A stretch of 64,000 nt of DNA from Burkholderiales bacterium (GTDB taxonomy: Bacteria; Pseudomonadota; Gammaproteobacteria; Burkholderiales; Burkholderiaceae_C). Shown in pieces: positions 59,452 through 64,000 of the stretch. The stretch covers positions 1 to 64,000 of the forward strand of contig RXJQ01000044.1 of NCBI GenBank assembly GCA_003963115.1, written 5' to 3'. Position 1 is the first letter of the stretch, and each line of letters begins with the position of its first letter. Both the position numbers and the translations under genes were made by a program. The notes under the pieces are model-generated. The model was not told where the DNA came from. It worked only from the letters and a program-made list of their open reading frames with translations, and made no database searches.

Positions 59452-60954
59452 TCACAACAGCACGATGTCGTACTGCTCCGGCGACATCGAGGGCTCGGCC
59501 TGCAAGGACACCGGCTTGCCGATGAAGTCGCTCAAGCCCGCCAGGTGCTGGCTCTCCTCGTCAAGCAGCATCTCGACGACGGTGGCGCTGGCCACCACGC
59601 GGAACTCCTTGGGATTGAACTGGCGGGCCTCGCGCAAGATCTCGCGCAGGATGTTGTAGCAGACGGTGCGCGCGGTCTTGACCTGGCCGCGGCCCTCGCA
59701 GGTCGGGCAGGGCTCGCACAGCATGTGGGCCAGCGACTCGCGCGTGCGCTTGCGTGTCATCTCAACCAGGCCCAGCGGCGAAAAACCACTGACCGTGACC
59801 TTGGTGCGGTCCTTGGCCAGTTGCTTGCGGAACTCCGACAGCACGTTGTCGCGGTGGTCCTCGCGCAGCATATCGATGAAGTCGATGATGATGATGCCAC
59901 CCAGGTTGCGCAGCCGCAGTTGCCGCGCAATGGCCTGCGCCGCCTCCAGATTGGTCTTGAAGATGGTGTCGTCGAAGTTGCGGGCACCGACGTAGCCACC
60001 GGTGTTGACGTCGACCGTGGTCAGGGCTTCGGTCTGGTCGACGATGAGGTAGCCGCCGGACTTGAGGTCCACGCGGCGCGCCAGGGCCCGCTCGATCTCC
60101 GTGTCGATGTTGTAGAGATCGAAGATGGGGCGCTCGCCCTTGTAGTGCTGGAGCTTGTCCACGGCAGAAGGCGTGAACTCGGTGCCGAACTCCTTGAGCG
60201 CGTCGAACTGGATGAGCGAGTCGATGCGGATGGTCATCACCTCGTCGGAGACCAAATCACGCAGCACGCGCTGGGCCAGGTTGAGCTCCTGGTAGAGCAG
60301 CGTGCCGGGCGCAGCCTTGAGGCCATGTTCGCGGATGGTGGACCAGGTCTTGCGCAGGTAGGTGATGTCGGCGGCCAACTCGTCGTCTGTCGAGTCTTCG
60401 GCATTGGTGCGCAGGATGAAACCGCCCGAGCGGGTGCGGCCCTCGCGGCTATCGGCCTCGCCAAGAAGCTTGAGCATGCGCTCGCGCAACTGGTCACGCA
60501 GCTCAGGTGAGCCGATCTTCTGCGAGATGCCCAGGTGGTCGTCCTGCGGCAGGAACACAAGCAGACGCCCCGCCACGCTGATCTGGGTGGACAGGCGCGC
60601 GCCCTTGGTGCCGATCGGGTCCTTGATGACCTGCACCATGAGGGTCTGGCCTTCGTGCACGCGCTTTTCGATGGGCACCTGGGCTTCGCTGCCGCGCGGA
60701 TGAGGCTTGGCATTGCCTTCCTCGCGGTGCAGGTCGGCCACATGCAGGAAGGCTGCGCGCTCCAGGCCGATGTCGATGAAGGCGGACTGCATGCCGGGCA
60801 GCACGCGCACCACCTTGCCTGCATAGATGTTGCCGACCAGGCCGCGCTCCAGTGTGCGTTCAACGTGCAACTCCTGCACGGCGCCACTTTCGATGATGGC
60901 CACACGGGTTTCCTGGGGCGTCCAGTTGATGAGGATGTCTTGTGAGCTGGGCAT
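59452..60954 (-). CDS. rng: Ribonuclease G
   Basis: The product has 500 residues. S1 domain at the N-terminus (LERGLVGNIYAGKVVRVLPGMQSAFIDIGLERAAFLHVADL), RNase E/G domain with DQTEALTTVDVNTGGYVGARNF and the DNVLS-type DIDM residues (IIIDFIDML), and the zinc-link CEPCPTCEGRG. Cytoplasmic endonuclease for 16S rRNA 5' maturation and mRNA decay. ATG 60954. Confidence 0.95.
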   Translation of the reverse strand: MPSSQDILINWTPQETRVAIIESGAVQELHVERTLERGLVGNIYAGKVVRVLPGMQSAFIDIGLERAAFLHVADLHREEGNAKPHPRGSEAQVPIEKRVHEGQTLMVQVIKDPIGTKGARLSTQISVAGRLLVFLPQDDHLGISQKIGSPELRDQLRERMLKLLGEADSREGRTRSGGFILRTNAEDSTDDELAADITYLRKTWSTIREHGLKAAPGTLLYQELNLAQRVLRDLVSDEVMTIRIDSLIQFDALKEFGTEFTPSAVDKLQHYKGERPIFDLYNIDTEIERALARRVDLKSGGYLIVDQTEALTTVDVNTGGYVGARNFDDTIFKTNLEAAQAIARQLRLRNLGGIIIIDFIDMLREDHRDNVLSEFRKQLAKDRTKVTVSGFSPLGLVEMTRKRTRESLAHMLCEPCPTCEGRGQVKTARTVCYNILREILREARQFNPKEFRVVASATVVEMLLDEESQHLAGLSDFIGKPVSLQAEPSMSPEQYDIVLL

Positions 60955-60963
60955 GCCTGCAAT

Positions 60964-61650
60964 TTACCGCATGCCGCGCAGGGCGATGTTGTCGAGCACG
61001 TGCCAGCCCGGCTGCCCTCGCCTGGCGCTGGTCAGCAGGCCCTTGGCCACCTGCTCGACCCGCACGGGCTTGTAGAGGGCCGGCATCAGGAAACCGAGCT
61101 TCAAGGCGATGCCCTCACCCAGCCGGTGTTCCACGCGTTCACCGGCGAGAAAGGACGGCCTGGCCACGCTGACATGGTCAAAGCCGATGGCCCGGATGGC
61201 CTCCTCCAGCTCGCCCTTGACACGGCTGTAGAACACCTTGGAACGGGCATTGGCGCCCAGGGCGCTCACCAGCAGGAATCGCTGTGCGCCCTGCGCCTTG
61301 GCCAATTGCGCGATCTGCAGGGGGTAATCGAAATCCACCTGTCGGAACGCGGCTTGCGAACCGGCCGTCTTGATGGTGGTGCCCAGGGCGCAGAACACCC
61401 AGTCCACGTCAAACCAGTCGGCGTGGGCCTCCAGGCGATCAAAATTGGCCTTGCAGATGCGCAACTTGTCGAGGCCTTGCAGGCCCGACAGCCGGGGCCC
61501 CAGCAGTTGCGCCGGCGTCATGTCGCGGCGGACCAGGGCCCGCACTTCGCCGACCTGATCATCAGCCAGCAATTGCTGAAGGGCCTGCTGACCGACCAGC
61601 CCGGTGGCACCGGCCAGCAGCACGCTCACCTTATCGCCTGGATGCGTCAT
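60964..61650 (-). CDS. NAD(P)-binding oxidoreductase (HTATIP2-like)
   Basis: The product has 228 residues, an atypical short-chain-dehydrogenase fold with GATGLVGQQALQQLL at the N-terminus, DWVFCALGTTIKTAGSQAAF and YSRVKGELEEAI. Related to the eukaryotic HTATIP2 family; the bacterial substrate is unknown. It starts 19 bp after maf and ends 10 bp before rng. Confidence 0.85.
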   Translation of the reverse strand: MTHPGDKVSVLLAGATGLVGQQALQQLLADDQVGEVRALVRRDMTPAQLLGPRLSGLQGLDKLRICKANFDRLEAHADWFDVDWVFCALGTTIKTAGSQAAFRQVDFDYPLQIAQLAKAQGAQRFLLVSALGANARSKVFYSRVKGELEEAIRAIGFDHVSVARPSFLAGERVEHRLGEGIALKLGFLMPALYKPVRVEQVAKGLLTSARRGQPGWHVLDNIALRGMR

Positions 61651-61668
61651 GGCCTCTCCTCTCGGGGT

Positions 61669-62298
61669 TCAGAATTGCCAGCCCAGGGGCTTGAGCAGCT
61701 CGGCCGTTTCGAACAAGGGCAGGCCCATGATGCCGCTGTAGCTGCCGTCCACGTGCTGCGTCCAAGCGCCGGATCGCCCCTGAATCGCATAAGCGCCGGC
61801 CTTGCCCATGGGCTCGCCGCTGGCGACGTAACGCACGATCTCGTCCTCATCAAGCACGCGCCACCGCACATGGGACACACTCAGGCGCATGGCGCCATTG
61901 ACCACCACGGCGGTCAGCACCTTGTGCGATTGCCCCGACAGCTTGGCCAGCATCCGGGCGGCATCGGCAGGACCGGCAGGTTTGCCCAGTATGTCACCGC
62001 CCAGCGCCACCGTGGTGTCGGCGCAGAGGATGGGCGCCTCGGCCCAGGCCCTCTCTCGCTGAGCCCGGCGCGCAAGGCGTTCAACCGCAGCCTGCCATTT
62101 GGCCAGGGTCACGCGCTGGACATAGTCCTCGGGCGACTCCCCTGCGCGTTCGGCTTCGAGCGACTCGGCATCCTCGTCGGGATCCGGCAGGAGCAACTCG
62201 TGGCGCACGCCCAATTGGTCAAGCAACTGCTGACGCCTGGGGCTTTGCGACGCGAGATACAGCCAAGGTTGGGCGGTGGAAGCAGGATGATGGGTCAT
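61669..62298 (-). CDS. maf: Maf-family nucleotide pyrophosphatase
   Basis: The product has 209 residues. Maf signature [17 protein letters not shown] at the N-terminus, [18 protein letters not shown] with the catalytic Asp, and [21 protein letters not shown]. It hydrolyses non-canonical or methylated NTPs (dTTP/UTP class by its motif). In Burkholderiales maf usually follows rlmH directly; here a glycosyltransferase gene lies between. Confidence 0.93.
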   Translation of the reverse strand: MTHHPASTAQPWLYLASQSPRRQQLLDQLGVRHELLLPDPDEDAESLEAERAGESPEDYVQRVTLAKWQAAVERLARRAQRERAWAEAPILCADTTVALGGDILGKPAGPADAARMLAKLSGQSHKVLTAVVVNGAMRLSVSHVRWRVLDEDEIVRYVASGEPMGKAGAYAIQGRSGAWTQHVDGSYSGIMGLPLFETAELLKPLGWQF

Positions 62299-62335
62299 GC
62301 CGCCATCCTACGGCATGGCTTTGGGCCTCGTCGTG

Positions 62336-63892
62336 TCACTGCCGGGCTTTGTCGCAGACCGTTTGAGGCAAGGCCATGGACAGCAGCCAGATGCTGCGCT
62401 GAGGTGCCAGGCGCATGGGCCAATGGCTCTGGTTCACCTCCTCCTCGGATGTGGCGGGCCCGACCAGATGCCGCAAGCCAGTGGGCATGGGCTGGGGCTT
62501 GTCCATCGTGACCCAGGCTGCGATACAGGGCGCGTGGGAGAGCTCGAAGTCGTCGGGCGGCGGCAGATCGACGGAGCCCGATGTCCAGGTGCTGTCACGC
62601 GCATCCACCTGCGCCAGGATGCCCGCCAGGTGATCGTCACCCGTGATGACGCGCAGGGGCTGGTGGCCGTAGCGCCGGTGCAGATCCTCGGATATCGAGG
62701 CAGCGGGCCGGTCCGTCCAACAGTTGACGCAGCGCTGTGCATTGACCCGGGGGACCCAGATGCGCAAACCCACGACGCTGAAAGCCAGCATCACCATGGC
62801 CCAGGTGAGCAGAGCCATGCGTGTGCGCCAGACTGACAAGGCCTCGATGCTGTCCAGCGCCTGAAAAGCCCCCACGCACATGCAGACGGTGGCACCCGGG
62901 ATCACCGGCCACAGCCAGCGGGGCGTGAAATGCGTGGCCTTCATGGCCATCAGCGTCACCAACAGGATCACCAAACCAACGCTGGTCTGCCAGGCGAGCC
63001 ACTGCCCAGCCGGCGTCCGCGACTTCGGCACACGCACGGCATGCCCTGCACGGACACGCCAGACGATCGCGGCCAACAGCAAGGGGGTCAGCAGCAGGTA
63101 CTCCAAAGAACCGATCAGCACATAGGCCAGTGGCTTCCACATCGGCGCGTGCTCATCGGAGATCACGATGCGCCTGGCCAGTGCCACCGAGCCACTGGGC
63201 TGCGTCAGCCACCAATGGGCATAGGGTGCAATGACAGCCACGAACACCAGCAGCGCCACCAGCATCCACACGAAGTGCATGCCAGGCGTCGCACGATCAG
63301 CCTGCACTTGATCTTTGCCGGTTCGCAGGATCATGACCCAAGCCGCCAACAAGCTGGAAACGCACCACAGCGCGGCATTGAGTTTGGACAGGCAGGCCAA
63401 GGCCGCCAGCAAGCCTACAAACGGCCACCAGCGAGGGCGCGCCAGTGCATGGATGACCGCAACCGAAGCCCACAAGGTGACCGCCGCCGCCAGGACCGTG
63501 TGCGTGAGACTGTCATGCACCCGCCACATGGCCAGCAGCAGCCCGAGGTGCGCCAGCACCACGCGCGCCTGTACGGAACGATCCGCCCCACAGGCCCGCG
63601 CCAACGCTTGCACACCGGCCAGCCACAGCACAAGGCAGAAGTAGCGCGCGATCTCCAGCGCCACTGCCCAGGACAATGACGCGGGCTTGAGCCACAGCAT
63701 CAGCCAGGTGTAGAGCGGAGGTTGCCGCGTGCCATACCCCAGCTGCCAGGACTGGGCAAAGTACACCTGTTCGGCGCTGTCAATGTCCAGGCCGTCCAGG
63801 CTGAAAGCTTTGAGCAAGCCGTAGGCCAATACCCAGACCGCCACAGCCACCCAGGCACTGAGCAGCGTGGGCCTCTTGATGAATTCAGGCAC
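62336..63892 (-). CDS. Family 39 glycosyltransferase, membrane protein
   Basis: The product has 518 residues from GTG 63892 with about ten hydrophobic helices; the first periplasmic loop has the acidic [15 protein letters not shown] and the [15 protein letters not shown] region typical of ArnT/PMT-like polyprenyl-phosphate-sugar transferases. The acceptor (lipid A, glycan or protein) is unknown. Its start overlaps the rlmH stop by 8 bp. The alternative start inside rlmH is less likely. Confidence 0.78.
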   Translation of the reverse strand: MPEFIKRPTLLSAWVAVAVWVLAYGLLKAFSLDGLDIDSAEQVYFAQSWQLGYGTRQPPLYTWLMLWLKPASLSWAVALEIARYFCLVLWLAGVQALARACGADRSVQARVVLAHLGLLLAMWRVHDSLTHTVLAAAVTLWASVAVIHALARPRWWPFVGLLAALACLSKLNAALWCVSSLLAAWVMILRTGKDQVQADRATPGMHFVWMLVALLVFVAVIAPYAHWWLTQPSGSVALARRIVISDEHAPMWKPLAYVLIGSLEYLLLTPLLLAAIVWRVRAGHAVRVPKSRTPAGQWLAWQTSVGLVILLVTLMAMKATHFTPRWLWPVIPGATVCMCVGAFQALDSIEALSVWRTRMALLTWAMVMLAFSVVGLRIWVPRVNAQRCVNCWTDRPAASISEDLHRRYGHQPLRVITGDDHLAGILAQVDARDSTWTSGSVDLPPPDDFELSHAPCIAAWVTMDKPQPMPTGLRHLVGPATSEEEVNQSHWPMRLAPQRSIWLLSMALPQTVCDKARQ

Positions 63893-64000
63893 GGTGATAA
63901 GGGTGGTTATTGCGCAGGGACCAGGCACGGTAGAGCTGCTCCAGGAGCAGCACGCGCGCCAGGGCATGCGGCAAGGTCATGTCCGACAGGCGCAAGGTCT
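63885..64000 (-). CDS. rlmH: 23S rRNA (pseudouridine-1915-N3)-methyltransferase, C-terminus
   Basis: Only the last ~37 codons are in the window (stop TGA at 63887–63885). They encode [36 protein letters not shown], matching the invariant C-terminus of RlmH, whose TLPH and YRAW...NHPYHR segments form the SAM-binding trefoil knot. RlmH methylates helix 69 of 23S rRNA on assembled ribosomes. The rest lies beyond base 64,000. Confidence 0.93.
   Translation of the reverse strand, partial: TLRLSDMTLPHALARVLLLEQLYRAWSLRNNHPYHRA

Noticed and set aside
61000-62511. 503-codon plus-strand frame
   Set aside because: Antisense of the HTATIP2-like and maf genes.

Overview
The window reads as a chromosomal segment of a GC-rich betaproteobacterium, most likely Burkholderiales. 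Pointers are the rng–maf–rlmH and tolB–pal–cpoB neighbourhoods, a cyo quinol oxidase operon joined to a RegB/RegA pair, a T6SS PAAR cassette, and paired tRNA-Lys genes. Species cannot be named from the sequence alone.

Layout. (1) 1–4.1 kb is accessory: the 3' end of an IS630-family element truncates a TIR–NB-ARC gene, followed by a T6SS cargo set (PAAR protein, phage-lambda-R-like muramidase, secreted candidate immunity protein). (2) 4.1–22.9 kb is core-like: a radical SAM/B12 protein, a hemerythrin, a globin-coupled diguanylate cyclase, an MHS-type transporter, cyoABCD–SURF1–regB–regA in one tightly overlapping run, small conserved proteins, a hybrid sensor kinase and a transglutaminase. (3) 22.945–55.461 kb is a ~32.5 kb integrative element in tRNA-Lys(CTT), bounded by an 18-bp direct repeat. 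(4) 55.4–64 kb is core: two tRNA-Lys genes, tcdA, cpoB–pal–tolB, rng, an NAD(P)-binding protein, maf, a family-39 glycosyltransferase and the end of rlmH.

The integrative element. Its ends carry the machinery: ParB-like/ParA and a Rep-like protein at the left; MobP relaxase, MobC, a VirD4/TraG-type coupling protein, a putative excisionase and a tyrosine integrase at the right. No mating-pair (VirB/Trb) genes are present, so it looks like an integrative mobilizable element that borrows another element's channel. ArdC and an orphan adenine/cytosine methyltransferase probably protect it from restriction. The cargo is a defence block (27.1–35.3 kb): a single-chain GmrSD-like DUF262–DUF1524 protein; an RHH–methyltransferase–BsuBI/PstI-type restriction operon; a convergent two-gene unit pairing a second DUF262 protein with a degenerate RelA/SpoT-domain protein; and a tyrosine recombinase with a dif-like site upstream. 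A second cargo is a 1781-residue secreted Rhs protein with a C39-peptidase-like region, a hydrophobic C-terminal tip, and three tandem small membrane proteins that look like related immunity proteins.

Strongest candidates for undescribed biology: the DUF262 + RelA/SpoT-domain pair (32,202–34,254), the Rhs tip with its three-gene membrane immunity array (39,236–40,755), a family of small CxxCGPV zinc-ribbon proteins scattered over the element, and a dispersed TGCAC/GTGCAC repeat family around parA–rep that also lies inside coding sequence.
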